64,000 bases of DNA from Parietichytrium sp. I65-24A (Eukaryota; Sar; Bigyra; Thraustochytrida; Thraustochytriidae), in assembly GCA_012862575.1 (NCBI GenBank), contig BLSF01000070.1, positions 1-64,000 of the forward strand. The letters are read 5' to 3'. Below, one piece after another: positions 11,283 to 21,483 of the stretch; positions within the stretch are counted from its first letter, which is position 1, and each line of letters opens with the position of its first letter. The translations under genes were made by a program, and so were the position numbers. Below the pieces are notes generated by a model. The model was not told the origin of the DNA and ran no database searches. It saw nothing but the letters and a program-made list of their open reading frames with translations.

Positions 11283-13454
11283 TTAAAATCCGTAAGGCTC
11301 TTCCTCCAGAGCGATCTTGAATCCCTTGCGCTTGCCTTCTTGATTGCAGGCTTTGTAGCAGTTTCGGACAAGAGCTCCAGGCCCGCAGACAAGGATACCA
11401 TGGGAAACGGCACCTAGTGAGGTTGTTTTGTCGACCCAGGCACCGACAAGCGCAGAAATGTCTGGCCTACCGCTGTTGACTTCAAGGCCCATTGGGATAG
11501 ACTTCAGAGTAGACTTCTCCTGTTCTGGGGATGCGTCTTTAAGGGCCAGCTCGGCATCTAAAGAGGTCACCGAGTCTTCAGGAAGAATATTGAACGAGCC
11601 ATTCGGGCTTGATGATTCATCCGATAAGTCGTCCGACTGTAACGCCGGGCGCGACCTCGAGCTCCGCCTTTGCAAAAACACATTGCATGCCAAGGCCACT
11701 AGTGCCACGGCTAACACAAAGGCGAGTGAAACTGCGCAGATGATCAATTTTGGAATGAGTCGAGCCCAGCCAAAAGTCTGTTCACGGGTCTCCACAAGAT
11801 CTGAAGCGTGGTAACCAACAATGATACCGCAGACGCTTGCCAAGACCATGGCAAGGTGCGTCCAATAGCTTGCAAAAATATCCCTCTGCCATGCTCTCAC
11901 CGAGCTTGGCGACTGGTGTCGATGCGCAACATCTATTTCTGACTTTGCGTCTTTGTCGGATGCAGTGTAGAACACGTGGACATCGCAACCCTTCTCTTTG
12001 AGGTCTTGAAGGCGGCCAAGCTGAGACTGGAGGAGAAGCGGAGAAGGTGTCACCCAAATGAGACTCGTTGGCTTGCCCGATTTTGTCATCTCTGCAGCAG
12101 GTAGCAAATGTGCTGTGATACCGATGCCTCCAGAAACAAACATGACCGCATCCTTTCCAGTAAAATGACTGCAGCCCCCGAATGGCCCATTCAGGCGCAC
12201 TTTGAGATCCGACGCGCTGTCCACACCCTTAATCGTTTGTCCAAGCTTTCTCGACCAAGTGCCCATGTGGCGAATGTCAAGGGTAACTAGGCGCTTTTCT
12301 TCATCATATGCTGCGATGCTCATGGGATGCCACTCCAATGCAGACACCTTGGGTACGTTGATGTACAGCCATTGACCGTATCCACGAAGCGGAGCAGAGC
12401 CGGCTCTGACGCGCATCACAAGGCGAGTCAAATCTCCAATATTCTCAGCCCGTACAACGTCACAAGACTTGCTCATGCGACCTGCGGAAATGGTTTTGTC
12501 AACAAAATAGCTCACAAGTCCAGGGAGACAAAACACAAAGACTGAGTTATCGTGGATGGCTCCGAACAACAGGAACGGGATCCAGAACCAGTGCGCGATA
12601 TAAAATACACGATACCACCATCGCCGAAAGAACTCAAAAGCAGTTGGCACAATGACAAGACCGGCCACCATCGATATTGTGCCATAAATGTTTACGGTGA
12701 CGAGTTTGTCGCGGCAGGCGGTGCCTCCCTCAGGGACTTCAGACGACCAGCCCATGCACTGCAGCAGTGCGTTTTGCGCAGCGTAACTGATCATGCCAAG
12801 TACAGTGTGAGCGATCGACAGGATTAGTACAAGCCATCCAAGGATGCGGTGCCACATGACAGCTCGCTCGAATCCTACATCAAAGAACTCTAGCCAAAAC
12901 GAATGCTTGGACACTGGTACAATTGCAAAGATGAGATCGACTGCGAGCCCAACCCCAAGCATCCGGCAGAGAGCCATGCAAATCGCCGAGGTGTCCAGCT
13001 CTCTCCCACGTGAGGTAATTCGTTCTGTTCTGTTCTTGTAGTACATAATCATAGGGACGATTTGTGCTACCAAACAAATCAGGAGAGCGATGATTTCACT
13101 CATTTTCATGTAACCAAGGTAAGGAACTCGCCAAACCGAGTGAAGCACTTTGGAGTGGAGCGCGCCTTTCGCCCACCTCCAGTGATCGAGCGGGTTAGGG
13201 GCGAGGTGCATGGCCGCAATTGCGAAGAAGGCACCAAAGCCCATCATAACCACCAAAGTATTCCAGATGGCCGTCACGCTTCTCCCCAAAGGGAGCGCAT
13301 CGGTGATTCCGCTGTCTTCGAGGCCGTCGGAGATGTGACTGGAGAATTCATCATGATCCTGAAGAGTCAGATACACAACCGTCCAGGCGAAGCATGCGCA
13401 GGCAAGTATATTTGCAAGGTTTGCGAGCGCCTTGCGCAAATGTATCTGAGGCAT
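11283..13454 (-). CDS. FRO-type ferric reductase / NADPH oxidase-like, copy 1
   Basis: This 723-residue polytopic flavocytochrome probably carries electrons from cytosolic NADPH across the membrane to extracytoplasmic Fe(III) or another acceptor. The haem-binding core has H202-x13-H216 and H288-x12-H301, the bis-haem spacing of FRO/NOX proteins. The FAD motif HPMSIA begins at 376, and the NAD(P) motif GGIGIT lies at 442-447. Near the C-terminus are a CGP motif and a terminal aromatic residue. Two extra membrane helices split the NAD(P)-binding region, as in plant FRO proteins. The frame opens upstream only from TTG, so the ATG at 13454 is used. It is a tandem paralogue of the gene at 15681-18128 and lacks that gene's histidine-rich loops. 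Substrate is inferred; a superoxide-producing oxidase is the alternative. Confidence 0.87.
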   Translation of the reverse strand: MPQIHLRKALANLANILACACFAWTVVYLTLQDHDEFSSHISDGLEDSGITDALPLGRSVTAIWNTLVVMMGFGAFFAIAAMHLAPNPLDHWRWAKGALHSKVLHSVWRVPYLGYMKMSEIIALLICLVAQIVPMIMYYKNRTERITSRGRELDTSAICMALCRMLGVGLAVDLIFAIVPVSKHSFWLEFFDVGFERAVMWHRILGWLVLILSIAHTVLGMISYAAQNALLQCMGWSSEVPEGGTACRDKLVTVNIYGTISMVAGLVIVPTAFEFFRRWWYRVFYIAHWFWIPFLLFGAIHDNSVFVFCLPGLVSYFVDKTISAGRMSKSCDVVRAENIGDLTRLVMRVRAGSAPLRGYGQWLYINVPKVSALEWHPMSIAAYDEEKRLVTLDIRHMGTWSRKLGQTIKGVDSASDLKVRLNGPFGGCSHFTGKDAVMFVSGGIGITAHLLPAAEMTKSGKPTSLIWVTPSPLLLQSQLGRLQDLKEKGCDVHVFYTASDKDAKSEIDVAHRHQSPSSVRAWQRDIFASYWTHLAMVLASVCGIIVGYHASDLVETREQTFGWARLIPKLIICAVSLAFVLAVALVALACNVFLQRRSSRSRPALQSDDLSDESSSPNGSFNILPEDSVTSLDAELALKDASPEQEKSTLKSIPMGLEVNSGRPDISALVGAWVDKTTSLGAVSHGILVCGPGALVRNCYKACNQEGKRKGFKIALEEEPYGF

Positions 13455-15680
13455 TCTGTCGACTTGCGAAAGGAGACCGCAACGCGAGAGCCAAGCTTGT
13501 CTTGGGATCGGGGTTTGCTGATGTGCCAAAATCAACGACCTTCAAAACCTTGCAAGCTTCAAAAGCCTCTCACCATTTCACAGTATCGATCGATACCTGA
13601 CATAACAGGGTTTCGTCTATTTTCGTCTGTTTTTGTCGATCAGAGTGAGATTAGGTCGGAATCTGCTGTTTGGGCCCTTCTGTAGCAATGCGACTTTGAA
13701 ATCGCTTTTTGCAATGATCGCTGTCCAACGCACAGTGGCAAGGAGCTAAAACAAGCTTTTCCAGATCCGGATACGTAGTTGCACAATCAAACTTCACGAG
13801 GGGGGGGCTACACCACAGTAGCCCTTGCCCCATATGCTTTCCATTTGAAGTCCATCGCATGCTTCAATTTCAATTCTACTGACGAGCGAAATTATAGGAT
13901 ACTATGAGTAACGAGAAATAGGCGTCTCCATGTCGAAAGGGAAGCTCTGTCCCGTTTTTCCTTTTCCTCTCCCACCTCGAGGTCTATCTCCGTCCACCGA
14001 CTTTTATTATTCGTACTTATACTCCAAGAAAAGAGCGCGGAACGTGCATTACCTTGATCAAGAATGTACATCTTGACTGTCAACGAGTTTTTCTGGCGAC
14101 TGGTGATAGGATTGTCTATTGCTCGCGTGTGTGGCTGCGAATTCTGCGAGCCACAGCCAGACCCAGATCGCTGTGATTGGTGCCGCGCCCTTGTCTTTCC
14201 TCCACCATAAATTTCAGATTGCCATCTCACGGATACTCACGGTCGTCTTTGCACGTGCGTCAGCACTCGTTTCGTTTGTTGCCGCCGCGCAGACCGCCCG
14301 AGGCAGGCAGCCAATAGCAGAGACTGCCCCCCGCCACGGTTGGCTAATCACCGCTTACAATAATGAACTGTAAGGTTCACCAAGGTGCACACTTTTCAAC
14401 AGGTGTTCTGTGGGTTCCAGTTATTACAGTTCTGTGTGGCATTGAGTCTCTGCCACTCCGGAGCGAAACATTCATCTCGAGAACAAATGTTAGTTCTAAA
14501 TCGCTCGATCACAGCGCTCTGGACCTCGGTGTGAGCCAATAAGACCGACACTCTGGATGACGCAGCCCCTTAGATCACGGATGTTCACGGTCAGTTAGGC
14601 CCGTCTTGTATTGGTACTGGCATGACTGCGCCGGGAAATTCCTGCGCACACATCTACCTTTACGGCTAGCCAAGGCTCTACCAGGGGAAGCTGCACTCAG
14701 CTTGGCGAGTCGAACCAATCCAGAATGTGAGGTAACTTAAACAGGCAGCTTTCCTCCTAATGCTCACTTCGTACTCTGCTGCTACAAGGCTTCCCAACTC
14801 TTTCGGAATTTCTTGACATCAAACTGTGTCGTACTAGTACCGGTACTGTGGCATACGAAGATGAAGATTGCGCACCTCGACCAATGAGATCAGGCTATAC
14901 TCTTATGACGAAGGTCAGCACGAACAGTAACATGACAATCGTGTGGATGTGGAGTAGCCGGGCCTATGCAAGGCGACTGACAATGCGACGCGCACAGTTG
15001 GCGCTCAACAGCATTGTGCTTCGGACGCCGTCGGACTCTCATATCTCGAAGCAAAGAGCTACGTCAAGCTCTCTGCATCACGCCAGATCACGCCTCTCGC
15101 TTTCACCTTTTTCCTCTCCTTTCCACGCCGCTTCATTGCTTGTTGCCAAATGTTGGCATGCCAAAGTCTGGACCACTACTAGTATAGTCGAAGTAGAATT
15201 GCGCAAAGCAGGAGTCCCAACTGTAGGGGAAGTGCTTGAGAGACTGAGCAAGGCCCGGCCACAGCCTTTAGGTACTTGCGGGACTGACTGGCTGGACTGA
15301 GCGCTGATTCTGTTCTCCTCACGAAATGGGCATCGGCCACAGAAGTGCGATTGGCTGTGTAGACCTTGCCAGATCCCCACTTGAGCGTGAGTCCCAAATC
15401 TCGTGCCAGTTGATCAGGGTGTCAGCGTGAGATGATCCTCCGGTTCTCGTTCAGTGTGTCGGTCGTTGGCTGGAGACACTTTCAACGCTCGCAGCAAAGC
15501 AAGGGAACGTGAGCTCCGTCGTTGCTGTACTCGTGTACTCACTGTCAGTAGTAACTACAGTTAGTACCAGTACATTTGATTATGTGCTTCGAAGAGCTCA
15601 TCTTTCAGAATCAGGCAAAGTGCCACAGTCATTGGAAAACTGGATGAGACAAAATTGGAAAATTATTGTAAACCACTTTT
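13455..15680. other. 2.2 kb spacer between ferric reductase paralogues
   Basis: This spacer is upstream of copy 1 and downstream of copy 2. It contains a double GTAC palindrome at 14831-14846. A 150-codon open frame at 14848-15300 starts at a non-ATG codon and shows no domain. I see no supported gene. Confidence 0.5.
14831..14846. other. Overlapping GTAC palindromes
   Basis: GTACTAGTACCGGTAC joins two perfect 10-base palindromes that share a central GTAC. It lies between the two ferric reductase genes. Confidence 0.65.
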
Positions 15681-18128
15681 TTAAAAACTGTACGGCTCCT
15701 GATCAAAAACGACCCCTGAAATCGTCTTGGACGCCAGAAAGCACGACCGGACAAGCGGCTCCGGTCCACAAGCAAAAATGCTGGGAGACGCAAGTTCTGA
15801 ATCTTCATAGCTTGAGGCCCATCTCTCGACGATTATGGCAATATCTGGCCGACCGTAACGAGTCTCGAGGGCTTGGGCTGAAGACTCTAGGTGCAGATCA
15901 TCCCCTAAAATGAGTTGGCTCAATTCTGCCGGTAGATAAGCTGTGTTTTTGGAGAAGGCGCCTACTTTGCTGAGGATTAGAGACTTGAGCACGGGGAAGG
16001 CTGCGCAAAGCAATGCAGAACCGATAGTCACTAGTATGCATAGACCGCACTCCATGGCAAGTGGCAGGCCCCGCATCCACCCAAAGCTCATTTCCACGTC
16101 AGTTCCGTGTACTGGCACCTGCCATTCAAAGGTGTTCGTCGCGTTTGGTTGAAACAAAACGCTCGAATTTGTCGTGCTGTGGCTTGAACTGTGAGAATCG
16201 TGGTGCCCATGTGAGCCACCATGGCCGTGCATGTCCTGAGGAAGAACTTGTGAAGCAAGAAAGTACCCGTAAAGAAGACCCGATACTGCCGAGCACAGCA
16301 AGAGAAAGTGGGTTCCGCGATTGGCAAGTATGTGCTTACCCCAGGGTCTTGCACCATCAAGCGAGAGTACTGTGAAGCAATTGCGTATGCTTGAATCCGA
16401 GACCTCCGTCGAGCTCGAGTCCTCCGACGCCGTATAATATACCAATACCTTGCAGCCGAGTTCCCGAAGCGCGACAAGGCGAGGTTGCTGTGCCTTCAAC
16501 AAAGAGAGCGAAGGAGTGACCCATAGAAGAGTAGTGGGAACTCCAGCGGTGCTCGTCTTCATGGCCGGCAGCAGGTGAGCAGTGATGCCTACTCCACCGG
16601 AGATAAAGAGAATTGGACTGCGCGAATCAAAGTGAGACGTATCGCCAAATGGTCCATTCAAGCGCACCTTGAAATCTTTGGCATTCTCCAAATCGTTTGA
16701 AACAAAATTGTAGAGTTTTTTTGACCATCTCCCTTTGCCTCGAATGTCGAAAGCGACGTGTTGCTCTTTCGCGTCATACCACGCAATGCTCATTGGATGC
16801 CACTCTAATGCAGCCACCTGGGGAATGTTGAGGTAGACCCATTGGCCGTGGCTCGTAAATGGCACAGCGCTTTGTTCAAGTCTGATCGTCAGGCGGACGA
16901 CATTGCCGAATGTTTCTGCTTTCACCACGTCCACACTTGTTGCTGCGCGACTGGATGTCAAGACCTTGTCCACAGTATAGTAAACGAGTGCTGGAATTGA
17001 GAAAGTGAAAACCGTGGCGTCATGTATAGCGCCGAAGAGCAAAAACGGGACCCATAACCAGTGAAGTATGTAGAACTCGCGATACCAACGCCGGCGAAAC
17101 ATGTCGAGGGCTGTCAAACCAAGAACAAGTCCGGAGACGAGAGAAATTGTGCCGTAAATATTAATTGAGACATTTCTATCCCTGCATGGCCTGCCACCTT
17201 CCAGTACTTGCGAGGACAACCCCATGCACTGCATGAGTGCTCCCCTTTCTATGTAGCTGAGAACAGCGAAAATGGCATGGGCAAGGGAGAGAACAATGAT
17301 CATCCAGCCCAAAAACCGATGCCACATGACCGCCCGCTCAAAGCCAACACCGAAGAACTCGAGCCAAAAAGAATGTTTGCAAATCGGAATAAATGCAAAC
17401 ATGAGATCCACTGCCAGGCCAAAACCAATCATTTTGCACAGCTGCATATGCTGCATCGAACTCGACAACTGAGATTGCCCTTGCCTGTTCGACGGAGCCG
17501 AGGCATGTGTCCAATTAACGCGGCCATGTTCGTGGTCATGGCCGTGGCCGTGGCCATGATCGTTCTCGAGATACATGACTATGGGAATGACTTGTACTAC
17601 AAGGCAGATCATGAGCAAAAGCATTTCGCTGAGCTTGAGGTACCCAACAAATGGTACATGGAAGACAGAATGCAAGAATCGAGCCTTGTCCAGCTGCCCT
17701 GTCCATCTCCAGGATTTTGGCAAGCGGTCGCCAATTTGTTGAGAGAGCAGTGCAAAAGCGCCACCACCAAGGGAGAAAATCAGCAAGGATCCATATATTT
17801 GCTTTGCGAACCTGCCAAGCGGGAGTATGTCCCGAATCGCAAGTTTGTCGAAGATTGCATCCGACCACTCGGAGTACGCGCTTTGATGGCTCAGGGCCAA
17901 TGCAGTGACTTGCCAAGCAAAGCAAGAGAATGCAAGCAAGCTAAAGAGATTCGCGAGAGTCGCCCTCGTAAGATCTGCGAGGCGAGTGGTTTCCGCAGAG
18001 CTTCTTGCGCCTCCCTCATTCCGCAAAGCCGCGAAGGAATCATTCGAACTTGAAGGTGACGCATCCATCTTGCCAAGTCGTTGGTGATCGATTTTATTGC
18101 TCGCCTTTTGGTGACTGCCATGTCCCAT
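15681..18128 (-). CDS. FRO-type ferric reductase with histidine-rich loops, copy 2
   Basis: This 815-residue polytopic flavocytochrome has the same plan as copy 1: H270-x13-H284 and H356-x12-H369 for two haems, HPMSIA at 444-449 for FAD, GGVGIT at 511-516 and CGP near 786 for NAD(P)H. Two extra membrane helices interrupt the NAD(P) region. Unlike copy 1, it has two histidine-rich segments. One is at residues about 190-202 (17523-17561) between the early helices. The other is at 633-649 (16182-16232) between the two extra helices. Such clusters are typical metal-capture loops in metal transporters. The N-terminus (residues 1-60) is polar. The start is an ATG, with a second in-frame ATG at residue 21. 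A metal-reductase role is inferred from domains and the histidine loops. Confidence 0.88.
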   Translation of the reverse strand: MGHGSHQKASNKIDHQRLGKMDASPSSSNDSFAALRNEGGARSSAETTRLADLTRATLANLFSLLAFSCFAWQVTALALSHQSAYSEWSDAIFDKLAIRDILPLGRFAKQIYGSLLIFSLGGGAFALLSQQIGDRLPKSWRWTGQLDKARFLHSVFHVPFVGYLKLSEMLLLMICLVVQVIPIVMYLENDHGHGHGHDHEHGRVNWTHASAPSNRQGQSQLSSSMQHMQLCKMIGFGLAVDLMFAFIPICKHSFWLEFFGVGFERAVMWHRFLGWMIIVLSLAHAIFAVLSYIERGALMQCMGLSSQVLEGGRPCRDRNVSINIYGTISLVSGLVLGLTALDMFRRRWYREFYILHWLWVPFLLFGAIHDATVFTFSIPALVYYTVDKVLTSSRAATSVDVVKAETFGNVVRLTIRLEQSAVPFTSHGQWVYLNIPQVAALEWHPMSIAWYDAKEQHVAFDIRGKGRWSKKLYNFVSNDLENAKDFKVRLNGPFGDTSHFDSRSPILFISGGVGITAHLLPAMKTSTAGVPTTLLWVTPSLSLLKAQQPRLVALRELGCKVLVYYTASEDSSSTEVSDSSIRNCFTVLSLDGARPWGKHILANRGTHFLLLCSAVSGLLYGYFLASQVLPQDMHGHGGSHGHHDSHSSSHSTTNSSVLFQPNATNTFEWQVPVHGTDVEMSFGWMRGLPLAMECGLCILVTIGSALLCAAFPVLKSLILSKVGAFSKNTAYLPAELSQLILGDDLHLESSAQALETRYGRPDIAIIVERWASSYEDSELASPSIFACGPEPLVRSCFLASKTISGVVFDQEPYSF
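16182..16232 (-). other. His-rich loop 2 of ferric reductase copy 2
   Basis: This segment encodes residues about 633-649, with HG and SH dipeptides (7 His in 17). It sits between two predicted extra membrane helices and is missing from the paralogue. Confidence 0.8.
17523..17561 (-). other. His-rich loop 1 of ferric reductase copy 2
   Basis: This segment encodes residues about 190-202, an alternating HG/HD/HE run of 6 His. The equivalent loop of copy 1 has no histidine cluster. Confidence 0.8.
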
Positions 18129-18226
18129 TCTCAGAGCTCCACTCCAGCGCGGCGATTTCGCTTAGTACATGAGATCTTTGCAGTAGTGCTCCTCTCCCAT
18201 GTGAAGATGAAGACAAGCGTCGAGCG

Positions 18227-18236
18227 GTACTAGTAC
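18227..18236. other. GTAC palindrome upstream of ferric reductase copy 2
   Basis: A perfect GTACTAGTAC palindrome about 100 bases upstream of the start codon of ferric reductase copy 2, within its likely promoter. Confidence 0.6.
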
Positions 18237-19910
18237 TGCGGCGATGGAGCATTTGTTTTATCGCGATGTGCATTGCAGAATTCAGTTTTTTTGCTGACAC
18301 AGTCGTGCCCGGTCTAGCCAATGAGCGTCCCTATCGATCTACAGCGTCTACTATCCACTACTCTATAGTGTCTTTTAGCTAGCTAGTCTAGCGCCCACGC
18401 TTCTCCGCCCGGAAAGTGTCCGCAGCCATTACTCAGAAGATAGAACTTCTGAACATGACTCAGCTGTAAAGCACGACAGAACTGGGCGTTGGGTTGGATT
18501 GGAGTTTGTCGAGCTCGCTTTGATTGAGCGGCTGTTGTTGAGGAGGATAGTGGCCAGGGAATGACATTCGGAGTAACTGTACAGTACAGCATGGTACTAG
18601 CCTAGTACGAGTAGCACAGATATTTCTTTTCTCGTGTGTGAAACTTCCAATGAAATCTCTTCATTCATCGCCTGAGATGACGGCAACTTTAGCTAATAGC
18701 TAGAACTGAAAATCGATTGAAGCAAATAGGGACCTCTCTTCGTGACGCTTGACAGATCTTGACAGCGGCTTTCGGCATGCAGAGTCTGTTCGCCGGAGAT
18801 CGATGTCTCACTGTCGTTCGCTTCCGCTCGGCATTTGACAGTGCCAGGGACTGTAAATGATAGATGGGTAAATTCGTGCAAGTGATGTCGGAAATGGTTT
18901 CTCAAATTTGTTCGCCTCTTTCAACTCGTCAACAAGTTGATGTGGCCTAGCAAAGCTTGGTTGTCAAAGTGGATCGGTTGATATTGATTCTAGAAATGTG
19001 ACAGTGCTGCGTTGCACCTTGATTGCACTGGCAGTTGCCGTGGCAACCGTGGTGTTGGAAGTTCTTTGTTCATCAGCGTATCAGAAGACTTGAGAAGTCA
19101 GTGCGAGTGGAGTTTGAAGCACTGTTTCAGATTCGCGCTAGCCTTTCGAGCACTCGTCAAGTCCACCTTTCCAAATTTGCTCGAGGATGCTTGGTAGGTC
19201 CGCGCGCCTCTCTTCCTTCCTCAGGAATGCATTTGAAGGTGTCCTCGGCGAACTTTCCGCAGTCTTGGACATCTCTCAGTAAGCTTGGCGGATTTTGTGG
19301 AGTCAGATAGTCACTCTTATCGCAACTTAGTCCCTCCCCGTCGCTCGGACCGATCGAAATTAGCTCGTGCAAACTGCATAATGGTCAAGAAGAGTCTGGC
19401 TGCCAGCAACTGAAAATCTCAAGTTGAAGTTCAAGCTGCAGACGAGGATGCAAAAGAGAGCAATTATCGCGACCAGTGAAGTGGCTAGTAAGGCCGTCTT
19501 ACCGTCGAGACACGAATTTGGTCGAGTGCTGGGTTAGCGGGTTGATTGATGTTGATTGAACAAGTTGTTTAATTAAACGTGTTTGAAACAAGTTGAGTTG
19601 TCCGTGGTGTGCGCGTGCGATGCAAGATTGGCCTGCTACGCCAACCAGCATCTTGGGGTCATCCGGGCGTGGCGAATCCAGGGCTTACGCAGGGCATAGA
19701 AGCTTGGGTTAGTCGAATGATTTTGGAACATTGGCAAACTCCTGGCCGCACGGTTCACAAGTGTGCGCACTCTTTGGAATCATTTTTGTCAGCTTTGATC
19801 CTACCGCTTGGTTTCTTGAAAGTGAAAAAACGGCGCACAACTCTTGACACGACTCTGCTCTGCTCGTGATTTTATAAGCCTCAATTGCGTTTTCTCGACA
19901 TCCAACAGGG

Positions 19911-19920
19911 GTACCGGTAC
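19911..19920. other. GTAC palindrome (CG centre)
   Basis: A perfect GTACCGGTAC palindrome in the divergent spacer. Confidence 0.6.
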
Positions 19921-20314
19921 CTGTATCTTGGCACACCGAGTAGATTTTCTCGCTATGTGTTTCGGTCTAAGAGCACCATCCGAATTGCTCTCGAGGCCCG
20001 CCTCATCCCATCTCTCACTCTATCGGTTCGTCAGCGCAACTTGAAACCGATTGACTGGTAAAACACAGGTCAAATTTGGAACGGCAAGCGATGCGCGCGA
20101 ATTCTTGTCAACAAAGTGTAACTTGTGAGAGGTTTGAGGCTTTCTCTCTCACAATTTACAGTTAACTACACACGTTCTTCGTTACACAGCCTCTCGCCGT
20201 CTGAGACATTCTCGGGCAAAGTACTGGTCTGAGTAGCATTTGCTCCATGTGCTCCCACAAAATCTGACATCTTTGATCTTTGACTGCACTGTCAGCACTG
20301 CCAGCACTGTCGTG

Positions 20315-20360
20315 CAGAATTCAGAATTCAGAATTCAGAATTCAGAATTCAGAATTCAGA
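20315..20360 (+). repeat. (CAGAATT)n tandem repeat
   Basis: About six and a half copies of the 7-base unit CAGAATT. Single or double copies of the same motif recur elsewhere in spacers (18276, 24094, 30751, 40242, 49554). Confidence 0.95.
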
Positions 20361-21483
20361 GTGGTGCTCGTTTTGACAGGAGGTGTGGACAACAGCAAGC
20401 CAGACGTTCTCGAAAGTGCTAATACTGATGTCCCCTACCACTGCTAACTGAAATCCACACTGTCCACGGCATCGTCCCTGCCAACCTTACAGCCACTTAC
20501 AATGAGTCCGCTTCTATGCCATTCTCGACTTGGAAGGTACACGTTACGCGCAAACGCTATCGTTACCTTACCATTAGTCACGTGACAGTCTCCGGCGTAT
20601 AAGTCCTTTACAATCTCTCTCTTAGCGTATCCTTACAGAAGCGTTTACAATTGGAGGAGATCGGAGGAAACTGGGATTGCTTCAGAAACTGCTCCCAAGT
20701 GCTTGGTAGGGTACTTATAGTGCTTTAGTAACAACATACTGCAAATCGATACGACCCAGAACTACCAAACGCATGCGCACGTGCTTGCCAACTTGAAAAC
20801 CAAAATGGCAGGACAGGATTCACAGCGTGACAGTGACAGTGTGAGTTTTCTCGACTGCGAAAATACAAATTGATAGTCGTCTGAACACGTCGGACGGGAA
20901 ACACGAGCTCTCTTTGTGATCTGCGTGACTGCACTTCGGTCAAATCAGTGCACGATACCAACCTGGTTTGGTTGAATAAATTTTAAAGTAAACTCTATTC
21001 AAATTTGTGATCGCTCTGTCGTGTCATCGTCAAGCCGTAGAGTCTCATAACGTCGTTGAGCATTCGTTACGCCGCTTGTGCTGTCCAGACAGCCGAGTCG
21101 GAAAGACACAAAGTCAGTGGTCTTGGCAGAGTCTCTGTCGTGTTTGGTGTTGTCGGTCGCTGTCCTCTTCCGGACGCTCACAGCAGCCGATTTGCTTTAA
21201 CAATATTTATCAAGTTTTCCAAGGACAGCGACTGGACAGAATTTGCGCTAGTATGCTTTCGGAAGTGCAATCAGACATGCGACGCAACCAAGTGGAATGA
21301 GAGGGTACACACCAATCCCGAACTGCGAAACAGTCTGCAGTTACAAGTTGAGTCGTAGCGAAAGTCTAGCCGACAGACACCAGCTACCGGGCTGTGTGCC
21401 CTTCAGTGCAGCCGTTCAATCGGCAAGGCTTCGGCAAACCTGAAATCTCAGTTCGGTAGCTCGAAGCGATTCCAAAGTTGACA

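Larger units (their letters stand above)
18129..21483. other. 3.4 kb divergent spacer
   Basis: This region separates the divergently transcribed ferric reductase copy 2 (-) and propeller 2 (+). It holds GTAC palindromes at 18227 and 19911, a CAGAATTCAG copy at 18276 and the 7-base tandem repeat at 20315. Only short open frames without recognisable domains are present. No gene is supported. Confidence 0.5.

Noticed and set aside
14700-14730. tRNA B-box-like sequence on the minus strand
   Set aside because: It has GGTTCGA but the flanking bases do not pair as a T stem, and no acceptor or anticodon arm can be formed.
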